A stretch of 5,212 nucleotides of DNA from an uncultured Bacilli bacterium (GCA_947599755.1 CANQFO010000073.1:1-5212), one strand, 5' to 3'. Positions 1 through 4,909 are shown, numbered from the stretch's first letter. Numbers and translations: made by a program. The notes: generated by a model not told the origin, from the sequence alone.

Positions 1-2
1 TT

Positions 3-104
3 GAAATAGATGATAGGAAAACAAGAAAAAAGGAAGAAAACTTTATTGTGTCATTTGACCAAGAAAACGTGGTTCAGTCACATAGCAGTGGAAGTACCAG
101 GTGA
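3..104 (+). CDS. 3' end of an unrecognised upstream gene (partial)
   Basis: A frame open from the window edge to TGA at 102-104 encodes about 33 residues. Its first two thirds, including FIVSFDQENVV, look like ordinary protein with charged and hydrophobic alternation. The last third (QSHSSGSTR) is simply the out-of-frame reading of the cupin sequence that starts at 70. The upstream gene therefore appears to run across a DNA junction and pick up a new tail and stop codon there. A basic and acidic C-terminus ending exactly on a repeated sequence would fit a large serine recombinase or another gene at the edge of an integrated element, but no catalytic domain is visible. That identity is inference. 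The frame could also be chance. Confidence 0.35.
   Translation, partial: EIDDRKTRKKEENFIVSFDQENVVQSHSSGSTR
70..89 (+). repeat. 20-bp direct repeat, left copy
   Basis: These 20 bases are identical to 1357-1376 and encode the WFSHIA segment of the cupin in both places. Similarity continues to the right with mainly synonymous differences, but stops abruptly to the left at position 70. The abrupt left edge marks a recombination junction. It may be an attachment-site core or simply the limit of homology. Confidence 0.7.
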
Positions 105-168
105 AGAAACTTCAAATGAGTGGCTAGAACCAGTTACAGATGAAGAATATAGTAAATTAGATAATTAG
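70..168 (+). pseudogene. C-terminal fragment of a cupin-family protein (copy 1)
   Basis: Reading from TGG at 70 gives WFSHIAVEVPGEE, then NEWLEPVTDEEYSKLDN and a TAG stop at 166-168. This is the typical C-terminus of small single-domain cupins, often annotated as cupin or carboxymuconolactone-decarboxylase-associated proteins in Firmicutes. The metal-binding cupin motifs that should precede it are absent. The sequence upstream of 70 in the same frame is open back to ATG at 10 but is lysine-rich and does not resemble a cupin, and no ribosome binding site can be seen. The end itself is undamaged and is followed 11 bases later by a terminator, so this is the original 3' end of the gene with its 5' part replaced. 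Recognition is by motif memory only. Confidence 0.7.
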
Positions 169-179
169 AAAAATACAAG

Positions 180-205
180 CAGACCATCTAAATGGTTTGT
201 TTTTT
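180..205 (+). terminator. Rho-independent terminator of the cupin gene
   Basis: Arms ACCAT (183-187) and ATGGT (192-196) enclose a CTAA loop. The stem extends outward through a G-U, an A-U and a C-G pair (180-182 with 197-199), and six T follow directly (200-205). It lies 11 bases after the cupin stop codon, which supports 70-168 being a genuine gene end. Confidence 0.75.
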
Positions 206-246
206 GTTGTGTTTAATAAAATATTTTAAGATAATTAAAAAAAATA

Positions 247-275
247 TTGACGAACAAATGTTTGCATTATATAAT
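247..275 (+). promoter_or_regulatory. Sigma-A promoter of the RhuM/Fic gene
   Basis: The -35 is TTGACG (247-252), the spacer is exactly 17 bases, and the -10 is a perfect TATAAT (270-275). Transcription should start near 282, just ahead of the ribosome binding site. Because the -35 occupies the TTG at 247, that codon cannot be the translation start of the downstream gene even though the frame is open there. Confidence 0.78.
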
Positions 276-277
276 GC
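264..277 (+). promoter_or_regulatory. Candidate operator: 14-bp perfect palindrome on the -10 box
   Basis: GCATTAT (264-270) and ATAATGC (271-277) form a perfect palindrome with no spacer, centred on the -10 hexamer of the RhuM/Fic promoter. A dimeric repressor bound here would block the polymerase. Toxin-like genes are often autoregulated, and the RhuM half of the product has a helix-turn-helix-like N-terminus. The palindrome is visible; the operator role is inference. Part of it is inherent in a TATAAT box, which already contributes to the symmetry. Confidence 0.4.
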
Positions 278-283
278 TTTATG

Positions 284-290
284 AGGAGGG
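284..290 (+). promoter_or_regulatory. Ribosome binding site fixing the RhuM/Fic start
   Basis: AGGAGGG lies 7 bases before ATG at 298. It settles the start at 298 rather than TTG at 247, which falls inside the promoter. Confidence 0.85.
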
Positions 291-297
291 TTTAAAT

Positions 298-1236
298 ATG
301 AAAAACGAAATTATATTATTTGAAAATCAAAATGTTAAATTAGAAGTTAACATGAAGGATGAAACTGTGTGGCTTACACAAGAGCAAATGGGAACTCTAT
401 TTGGTAAGTCAAAATCAACAATAAATGAACATATTAAGAACATTTATAGAGAAAAAGAATTAGAAGAACAAGAAACTTTAAGAAAATTCGGAAATTCCGA
501 ATTTAGTGCAAAGCCAATAAATTATTACAATTTAGACATGATAATTAGTGTTGGTTATCGTGTTAAATCTAAAAATGGTGTTGTTTTTAGAAAATGGGCA
601 ACTAAAGTATTAAAAGATTATATGATTAAAGGCTATGCTGCTAATCAAAAGAGATTAGAATATCTTGAAAAAACAATTAAGTTAATAGATATTGCGGGAA
701 GAATAGATACTGAATTAAAAGGAACAGAAGCTCAAGAAATTATTAAAGTAATAAACAATTACTCAAATGCTTTAAATTTACTTGATGACTATGATCATAA
801 AAAAATTATTAAACCAAAAGGAACTGAAAGCAATAAAAAAATTACTTATGAAGATTGTAAAAATATAGTTAATCAACTTAAATTTGGAAATGATAGTGAT
901 TTATTTGCTCTTGAAAGAAAAGGAGGATTAAAATCTATAATAGAAGATATCTATCAATCATTTGATGGAAAAGATTTATATCCTACTATTCAAGAAAAAG
1001 CAGCTAATTTCTTATATTTAATTACTAAGAATCATACTTTTATTGATGGAAACAAAAGAATAGCTGCAACATTATTTATATATTTCTTAAAATTTTATAA
1101 TATTTTATATAATGAACAAGGCCAAGTAATAGATAACAATACACTTGTTGCAATTACATTACTTATTGCACAATCTAACCCTAAAGAAAAAGATATTTTA
1201 ATTGACTTAGTAATGAACTTCTTAGTTTTAAAATAG
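298..1236 (+). CDS. RhuM family / Fic-DOC fusion protein
   Basis: This is a 312-residue cytosolic protein without signal peptide or membrane segment. Residues 1 to about 115 match the RhuM virulence-protein family: W25LTQEQMGTLFGKS and the following TINEHIKNIY form a helix-turn-helix-like region, followed by YYNLD (76-80), GYRVKSK (86-92) and FRKWA (97-101). Residues from about 150 to 312 form a Fic/DOC domain with the active-site motif HTFIDGNKR (246-254). His246 is the expected catalytic base and Asp250 the metal ligand. Lys253 stands where AMP-transferring Fic enzymes have Gly, as in phage P1 Doc, which phosphorylates elongation factor Tu. A kinase-like Doc activity is therefore a reasonable inference but unproven. 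The conserved-looking SNALNLLDDYD stretch (156-166) joins the two halves. No Phd-like antitoxin gene is adjacent; the RhuM half may supply regulation in cis. The stop codon lies only about 10 bases from a cupin remnant and no terminator is visible, which suggests a cut junction. The family call is firm, the activity is not. Confidence 0.9.
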   Translation: MKNEIILFENQNVKLEVNMKDETVWLTQEQMGTLFGKSKSTINEHIKNIYREKELEEQETLRKFGNSEFSAKPINYYNLDMIISVGYRVKSKNGVVFRKWATKVLKDYMIKGYAANQKRLEYLEKTIKLIDIAGRIDTELKGTEAQEIIKVINNYSNALNLLDDYDHKKIIKPKGTESNKKITYEDCKNIVNQLKFGNDSDLFALERKGGLKSIIEDIYQSFDGKDLYPTIQEKAANFLYLITKNHTFIDGNKRIAATLFIYFLKFYNILYNEQGQVIDNNTLVAITLLIAQSNPKEKDILIDLVMNFLVLK

Positions 1237-1246
1237 ATTTGAAAAA

Positions 1247-1443
1247 ATACCAGCCTATTATTAAGAAGAAGGAAAAGAAGTACAAAAGTTATCTCCAGGT
1301 GATATTATCATAATCCCTGCAAATGTTAAACATTAGCACGGAGCACAGCCAGTTCTTGGTTCAGTCACATAGCAGTAGAGGTACCAGGTGAAGAAACAGA
1401 GAATGTTTGGTTAGAACCAGTAACAGATGAAACAATAAAATAA
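1247..1443 (+). pseudogene. Degraded cupin-family gene (copy 2)
   Basis: Translation in frame gives IPAYY, a stop, then EEGKEVQKLSPGDIIIIPAN followed by VKH, a stop and HGAQP. After a shift by one base it continues WFSHIAVEVPGEETENVWLE and ends PVTDETIK at TAA 1441-1443. PGD with four residues, PAN, and HWHGA is the cupin metal-binding signature. Three lesions are readable: TAA at 1262-1264 where CAA (Gln) is expected, TAG at 1334-1336 where TGG (Trp of HWHG) is expected, and one base missing near 1351-1356 (CCAGTTCT for CCAGATTCT). The N-terminal third is missing. The remnant begins within about 10 bases of the RhuM/Fic stop, so the RhuM/Fic segment replaced the 5' part. No function is expected. 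Confidence 0.82.
1357..1376 (+). repeat. 20-bp direct repeat, right copy
   Basis: Identical to 70-89 and in the same cupin codons. The stretch between the two copies (about 1.27 kb) holds the RhuM/Fic gene, so the pair brackets it in the way attachment sites or homologous-recombination ends would. Confidence 0.7.
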
Positions 1444-1480
1444 ATGAATTATATCTTGTTAAATGATTATCAGATTTATT

Positions 1481-1509
1481 TTGACAATTTATTTACTAAC
1501 AACTATAAT
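1481..1509 (+). promoter_or_regulatory. Perfect-consensus sigma-A promoter of the transglutaminase-like gene
   Basis: TTGACA (1481-1486), a 17-base spacer, and TATAAT (1504-1509) match the housekeeping consensus at every position. Transcription should begin near 1515-1517. I see no clear inverted repeat over it, so strong and possibly constitutive expression is inferred. Confidence 0.87.
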
Positions 1510-1527
1510 GAAATTAAATCATGACAG

Positions 1528-1534
1528 TAAGGAG
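1528..1534 (+). promoter_or_regulatory. Ribosome binding site fixing the transglutaminase-like start
   Basis: TAAGGAG precedes ATG at 1545 by 10 bases. The in-frame ATG at 1521 would start only a few bases into the transcript and has no such site, so 1545 is preferred. Confidence 0.75.
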
Positions 1535-1544
1535 ATTAAATTTT

Positions 1545-3698
1545 ATGAATAATAGCTATTCTTTATCAGCAATATTAATAAATTCTGATAATAAATTAAG
1601 TAACAGTATCATAGAAATTATTGGCACATTAAAAGAACAAAAATCTGATCCTACAAGTATACCATTATATTCTTTTAATGTATCAAATCAAGAAACTTAT
1701 GAAAATATTAAAGAAATTTTATTAAGTATAATGAGTAGTAACATTCCAATTTCAAAGACATTTTCAATTGATAATAGAATATTACAAGATGATGAAATGA
1801 TTAATATACTTAGACAAATGTTTGAAAATAAAAATATAGATTTAAGAATTATTGGTGACTCTTATGAATTAACAGAAAATGATTTAAATAAATTAAGTTT
1901 TTTTAATAGCATAACTGCTAATAAAATATCCCCTGATTTAAAAAGAAATAGTTCTATAGAAAATTCTTTCCAATGTATTTTGAATAATCATTTATTAGTT
2001 GAAGAAAATAATCTTTTTAAAAGAGAAGTGTCTTTACCAAAAGATTTTTTATATAACAATAATGATACAATGGATTTAAATTATTTTTTAACAAAAAATT
2101 TGTCTCAAGATGAAATTAATCAAGTTGTGAATAATTTAAATAATGATACTCAAACTGACTGTAATAAAAAAATATATCTTCGTTATTATAATCCTGCTGA
2201 ATATAAAGAAATTTTAACAAAACTAAAAAATGCTAATTTAAATAAAGATATTGAAATTATATTATTAGGAAATCCTTTGTATGATGAAACGATAGCTTTT
2301 AAAGATTTAAGTAATATTTTTGAAAATAAAATATCTATAAACTATAGTACTTGTCAAGATATGATTAACTTATATTGTCAAGAACCGTTTACTTCTTTAG
2401 CTACATATGAATCAGAACTAGAAGGTGGTGGAATTACTGATTTAAATAATTATTTAAATGTTCTAAATTTAATGGAAACTGCTCAAAAACATATTAAAGA
2501 AAAAAATTATTCTCCTTTAGAGGCACAAGTATATGCATATCGCTATATTAAACAAAATTATATTTATGATCCAGACAGTGAATATATCGATAGTATTGAT
2601 TATGATATAAATCGTAGTTTAGATAGTATTGTTAATAGAGATAGAATGGTTTGTGTAGGTTTTTCTACTTTATATTCAGCATTGATGAGAAGAATAGGAA
2701 TCCCAACATTTAGATATTCAACTAATGGACATGTAAGAAATATTACAAGGATTAAAGATGAAAAATACAAAGTTGACAATATTGGTATACTTGATGCTAC
2801 CTATGATGTGTCTGAAATTGATGATTTAGGAGAACGCATAAATCAGAATTTATATGAATATTTTCTTCTTCCTCCTGAAGTTTCATTAAAATTAAAAGAA
2901 TTTATTACTATTCCAGCAACATTGGTTTTAGATGAAGAAACACTAAATAATCATATACATCATTCAAAATCTCCTATTCAAGAATATTATAATACTTTTT
3001 ATGATCCAAGAGGGTATACATATACGATGTTAAAATTAATGGGTTATAATATTTCTTCTTGGGATGAATATAAGAATTTAATAAATGAATTAAATAGAAA
3101 TAATACTCTCAAAGCAATAGATCCGAATATATTGAAAGAAGCAATAAAGAATGTTGAATTAAGAGAGAATCCAAATTTAACCCAAGAAGAATTAAGAAAT
3201 ATAATAACTGAAGTGGAAGATTCTCTAAATTATAGAAATACATTTAAAGATATAACACCACAAATTTTGATTAATTATGATGAAGATAATCATCTATTAC
3301 GTTATGAGAATCAATATTTAATAGATGTTGAACCGATTAAAATTAATCATGATATAGAAAATCCAATTAATATTTTTGATGATAATAGAGAAGAACCTTT
3401 AGATGATAATAGTACTGATAATATTAAAGTTTTTGATGAAGAATATATAGCGGGTACTAATATGAAAAAGCCACATGATCGAGATATATATGAAACTGAT
3501 GAGGAATATATAGAATATTTAAAAAATTATTATGATAATATCTTTAATAATGATAAGAATAGTACTTATCATTTAATAAAATCTCAAATTATTCAAGATT
3601 TACCAATTAACTCTAAAGAAGAATCTATTTTTGAAACATTAGGTATGTCTGAAGAAGAAATTTTAGATGCTCAAAATAATATTGGAAGACTAAGATAA
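1545..3698 (+). CDS. Large transglutaminase-like (papain-fold) domain protein
   Basis: The product is a 717-residue protein. A transglutaminase-like core spans roughly residues 320-430: MVCVGFSTLYSALMRRIGIP contains Cys370, the NGH segment gives His396, and GILDATYD gives Asp417. The order and spacing of this Cys-His-Asp triad match the bacterial transglutaminase/protease-like superfamily, whose members cleave or cross-link peptides; the actual reaction here is unknown. Residues 1-300 match no family I know. They contain two similar units (about 79-120 and 209-260), each a helix followed by a strand such as DLRIIG or DIEIILLG. Residues 430-717 are strongly acidic and Asn/Asp-rich, with a YETDEEYIEYLKNYYD segment near 660-675. 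There is no signal peptide, membrane segment or sortase motif, so the protein is probably intracellular. Its own promoter and the 114-bp gap before the next gene suggest a single-gene unit. The catalytic fold is well supported, the biological role is not. Confidence 0.85.
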   Translation: MNNSYSLSAILINSDNKLSNSIIEIIGTLKEQKSDPTSIPLYSFNVSNQETYENIKEILLSIMSSNIPISKTFSIDNRILQDDEMINILRQMFENKNIDLRIIGDSYELTENDLNKLSFFNSITANKISPDLKRNSSIENSFQCILNNHLLVEENNLFKREVSLPKDFLYNNNDTMDLNYFLTKNLSQDEINQVVNNLNNDTQTDCNKKIYLRYYNPAEYKEILTKLKNANLNKDIEIILLGNPLYDETIAFKDLSNIFENKISINYSTCQDMINLYCQEPFTSLATYESELEGGGITDLNNYLNVLNLMETAQKHIKEKNYSPLEAQVYAYRYIKQNYIYDPDSEYIDSIDYDINRSLDSIVNRDRMVCVGFSTLYSALMRRIGIPTFRYSTNGHVRNITRIKDEKYKVDNIGILDATYDVSEIDDLGERINQNLYEYFLLPPEVSLKLKEFITIPATLVLDEETLNNHIHHSKSPIQEYYNTFYDPRGYTYTMLKLMGYNISSWDEYKNLINELNRNNTLKAIDPNILKEAIKNVELRENPNLTQEELRNIITEVEDSLNYRNTFKDITPQILINYDEDNHLLRYENQYLIDVEPIKINHDIENPINIFDDNREEPLDDNSTDNIKVFDEEYIAGTNMKKPHDRDIYETDEEYIEYLKNYYDNIFNNDKNSTYHLIKSQIIQDLPINSKEESIFETLGMSEEEILDAQNNIGRLR

Positions 3699-3713
3699 CA
3701 CTGAGGGAAAAAA

Positions 3714-3772
3714 TTGATCACGAAAAGGTCTGATTAAAATATGTTGCATAACTAAAAGGTCAATGTTAAAAT
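3714..3772 (+). promoter_or_regulatory. Duplicated promoter-like unit before the 63-residue gene
   Basis: Two imperfect copies of one unit lie about 30 bases apart. Copy one has TTGATC (3714), AAAAGGTC (3723-3730) and TAAAAT (3735-3740) with a 15-base spacer. Copy two has TTGCAT (3744), AAAAGGTC (3754-3761) and TAAAAT (3767-3772) with a 17-base spacer. Copy two has the better promoter geometry and probably drives the gene at 3813. The shared AAAAGGTC element could be a regulator site; that is inference. Confidence 0.4.
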
Positions 3773-3812
3773 AATAAATCAAAGTCACAAAAAGAAAAAA
3801 GGAGGAAAATAA

Positions 3813-4004
3813 ATGAGTGAAAAAGATGATCCACTAAAATATGTGCGTGAAATCCAAAGATTGATGAAAGAGGGAGGAGAGGAAGAACTACCAGACTTTA
3901 CTAGAAAAGGAGAAATCTTTTGGCCAACAAGTAATACCGATATATTTAAAGCTCATCCTGATGCAGTCAAAGGAGTTTTATATAAGGCATATGAAAAAAA
4001 TTAA
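3813..4004 (+). CDS. Small protein of unknown function (63 residues)
   Basis: I do not recognise this protein. Its start is well defined: AAGGAGG (3799-3805) sits 7 bases before ATG. The N-terminal half is highly charged (DDPLKYVREIQRLMKEGGEE), and the C-terminal half carries aromatic and proline residues (FWPTSN, HPDAV, VLYKAYEKN). There is no cysteine, signal peptide or membrane segment, so a small soluble cytosolic protein is likely. Its codon choice (for example GTG CGT GAA ATC) is slightly less AT-biased than that of the large gene upstream, which may hint at a separate origin. It has its own probable promoter, and a long hairpin follows the stop. Possible roles include a partner or regulator of the upstream transglutaminase-like protein, but only proximity suggests this. 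Confidence 0.75.
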   Translation: MSEKDDPLKYVREIQRLMKEGGEEELPDFTRKGEIFWPTSNTDIFKAHPDAVKGVLYKAYEKN

Positions 4005-4035
4005 AGGGATAATAAAAAAAGCCTATATTCTAATA

Positions 4036-4070
4036 TGAACCCCGTTTCTTTGTCCAAGAAATGGGGTTCA
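4036..4070 (+). terminator. 15-bp stem hairpin after the 63-residue gene, probable terminator
   Basis: Positions 4036-4050 pair with 4056-4070 over 15 base pairs (one of them G-U), with a five-base loop TGTCC. The base of the stem holds four consecutive C-G pairs. It lies 31 bases after the stop codon at 4002-4004. The following sequence (CTATTTCC) has only a weak T tract, so termination may be inefficient; the hairpin could instead protect the 3' end of the message. Seven A at 4014-4020 could serve as a distant U tract on the other strand, but the gap to the stem is too long for a standard terminator. Confidence 0.5.
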
Positions 4071-4181
4071 CTATTTCCAAGTAATCAACAATAAAATACA
4101 TAAAATAAGATAAAATTTCAAGAATAACAACACTAATGATACACTATCCAATCAGCAAACAATATTCAAGAAAGTCAATCA

Positions 4182-4349
4182 ATGAATCAATCCAATACCA
4201 ATAAAAATCAAACGAAAGGACCTGTTTTAGTAAAAAAAAGTAATCCAAATCCTAGCAATAAGGAATCCATTAGTACCCTAAATTTAGCACTAATGATAAC
4301 ATTTTTTTGTGGGTTTATCATAGGAATTGGATATAACTTTATAAGATAA
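4182..4349 (+). CDS. Possible small membrane protein, single C-terminal segment (55 residues)
   Basis: ATG at 4182 opens a 55-residue frame ending at TAA 4347-4349. The first 33 residues are hydrophilic, rich in Asn, Lys, Gln and Pro (for example KKSNPNPSNKES). Residues about 34-53 form one hydrophobic helix (LNLALMITFFCGFIIGIGY) with a small-residue G-x-x-x-G-x-G pattern, and the chain ends NFIR. This is a tail-anchored or type II-like layout. The weak point is the start: no good ribosome binding site precedes it (only AAGAAAG at 4169-4175), and the frame continues upstream without another ATG to a TGA. It could be a real small gene with a poor start, or the 3' remnant of a longer one. I know no family for it. 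Confidence 0.5.
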   Translation: MNQSNTNKNQTKGPVLVKKSNPNPSNKESISTLNLALMITFFCGFIIGIGYNFIR

Positions 4350-4552
4350 ATATTGGTTAAAATGATAAATATAGTAGCAGATTATCCATTGAATATTGAT
4401 TGAAAATCTTGTATAAATGACAAAAGAGAGAAATGATTCATTCATGATTAGTTTTTGGTTCCACCAATACTACTTGACATTGAACCACTTCTTTTGTGTA
4501 TCATAATTGATTTAATTTTGTCCCTATACTCATTTAGTTATTTTTGCAATTT
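4350..4552. other. Intergenic stretch without a convincing gene
   Basis: I see no gene with a start and ribosome binding site here. On the minus strand, 4534 to 4448 is open for 28 codons and reads YRDKIKSIMIHKRSGS then MSSSIGGTKN before a stop. That has the feel of a real protein C-terminus, possibly a leftover of a deleted gene, but it is too short to assign. The + strand over the same bases holds only a 29-codon frame without a ribosome binding site. Confidence 0.4.
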
Positions 4553-4599
4553 AAAAGTACAAATGTTTCTCAATTAAACTTTGCACTTTTTTATTTTTT
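4553..4599 (+). terminator. Rho-independent terminator upstream of the 51-residue ORF
   Basis: AAAAGTACAAATGTTT (4553-4568) folds back on AAACTTTGCACTTTT (4576-4590) with one mismatch and one bulged T, leaving a seven-base loop. It is followed by a T-rich run through 4599. It would end any transcript coming through 4350-4552 and isolate the next ORF. Confidence 0.68.
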
Positions 4600-4631
4600 T
4601 ATGAATTTGCAATATATTTTTGAAATTCACC

Positions 4632-4787
4632 ATGAAAAAGAATAATATGAAGAAACTAATCAATTTAGTTTGTAAGACAGTAGGTGTTAGTATGGAAATA
4701 GCTATTGTTGTCCTGAATATATTAGATGAACTAGAAGTAAGTGATGCAATGAAAAAATATCCGAAGATTCAAAAAGATAAACAGTAA
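4632..4787 (+). CDS. Possible small hydrophobic protein (51 residues)
   Basis: ATG at 4632 starts a 51-residue frame to TAA at 4785-4787. It begins with a basic stretch (KKNNMKKL), continues into a hydrophobic region (about residues 9-31, including GVSMEIAIVVLNIL), and ends hydrophilic and basic (KKYPKIQKDKQ). The first 35 residues resemble small hypothetical proteins I have seen in Firmicutes that have a CK-VGVAMGIAVVVLNIL-like start followed by a second hydrophobic helix; here that second helix seems to be missing, so it may be a shortened or altered member. That resemblance is from memory. No clear ribosome binding site precedes 4632 or the second Met at 4647. A terminator 30 bases downstream supports a transcribed unit. 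A promoter-like TTGAAA-N17-TAATAT at 4620-4648 overlaps the start and would conflict with it. Confidence 0.5.
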   Translation: MKKNNMKKLINLVCKTVGVSMEIAIVVLNILDELEVSDAMKKYPKIQKDKQ

Positions 4788-4816
4788 AGAAAAAATGACA
4801 AATGATAAATTTTATG

Positions 4817-4852
4817 AGCAAGTAAGATATAGGGATTAACACTTGCTTTTTT
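4817..4852 (+). terminator. Rho-independent terminator after the 51-residue ORF
   Basis: AGCAAGT (4817-4823) pairs perfectly with ACTTGCT (4841-4847) across a 17-base loop, and the run of T continues to 4852. It separates the small ORF from the GntR promoter. Confidence 0.8.
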
Positions 4853-4880
4853 ATATATAATAGAAAAATGATAAAAAATC

Positions 4881-4909
4881 TTGACAAAATAAAAGAAGAA
4901 CAGTATTAT
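4881..4909 (+). promoter_or_regulatory. Sigma-A promoter of the GntR/YtrA regulator
   Basis: TTGACA (4881-4886), a 17-base spacer and TATTAT (4904-4909) place the transcription start near 4916, inside the inverted repeat described next. Confidence 0.85.

Noticed and set aside
10..168. A 52-residue ORF from ATG at 10 joining a lysine-rich start to the cupin tail
   Set aside because: The first 20 residues are not cupin-like, no ribosome binding site is visible, and the frame is explained better as an accident of the junction at 70.
247..297. In-frame TTG start giving 17 extra residues on the RhuM/Fic protein
   Set aside because: The TTG is part of the -35 box and lies upstream of the expected transcription start; ATG at 298 has a perfect ribosome binding site and the RhuM family begins there.
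1521..1544. In-frame ATG giving eight extra residues on the transglutaminase-like protein
   Set aside because: It would lie only a few bases after the predicted transcription start with no ribosome binding site, while ATG at 1545 has TAAGGAG upstream.
4080..4181. A-rich and AATCAA-rich direct repeats that might suggest an origin or CRISPR-like array
   Set aside because: The units are short, irregular and without constant spacing; ordinary AT-rich low complexity explains them.
4418..4507. A + strand frame of about 29 codons starting MTKERNDSF
   Set aside because: It has no ribosome binding site or promoter, overlaps the better-looking minus-strand fragment, and has an unremarkable composition.
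4702..4887. Minus-strand open frame of 61 codons
   Set aside because: It is the complement of the 51-residue ORF and the terminator, has no ribosome binding site, and translates to a low-complexity Phe/Leu/Ile/Ser sequence typical of AT-rich antisense.
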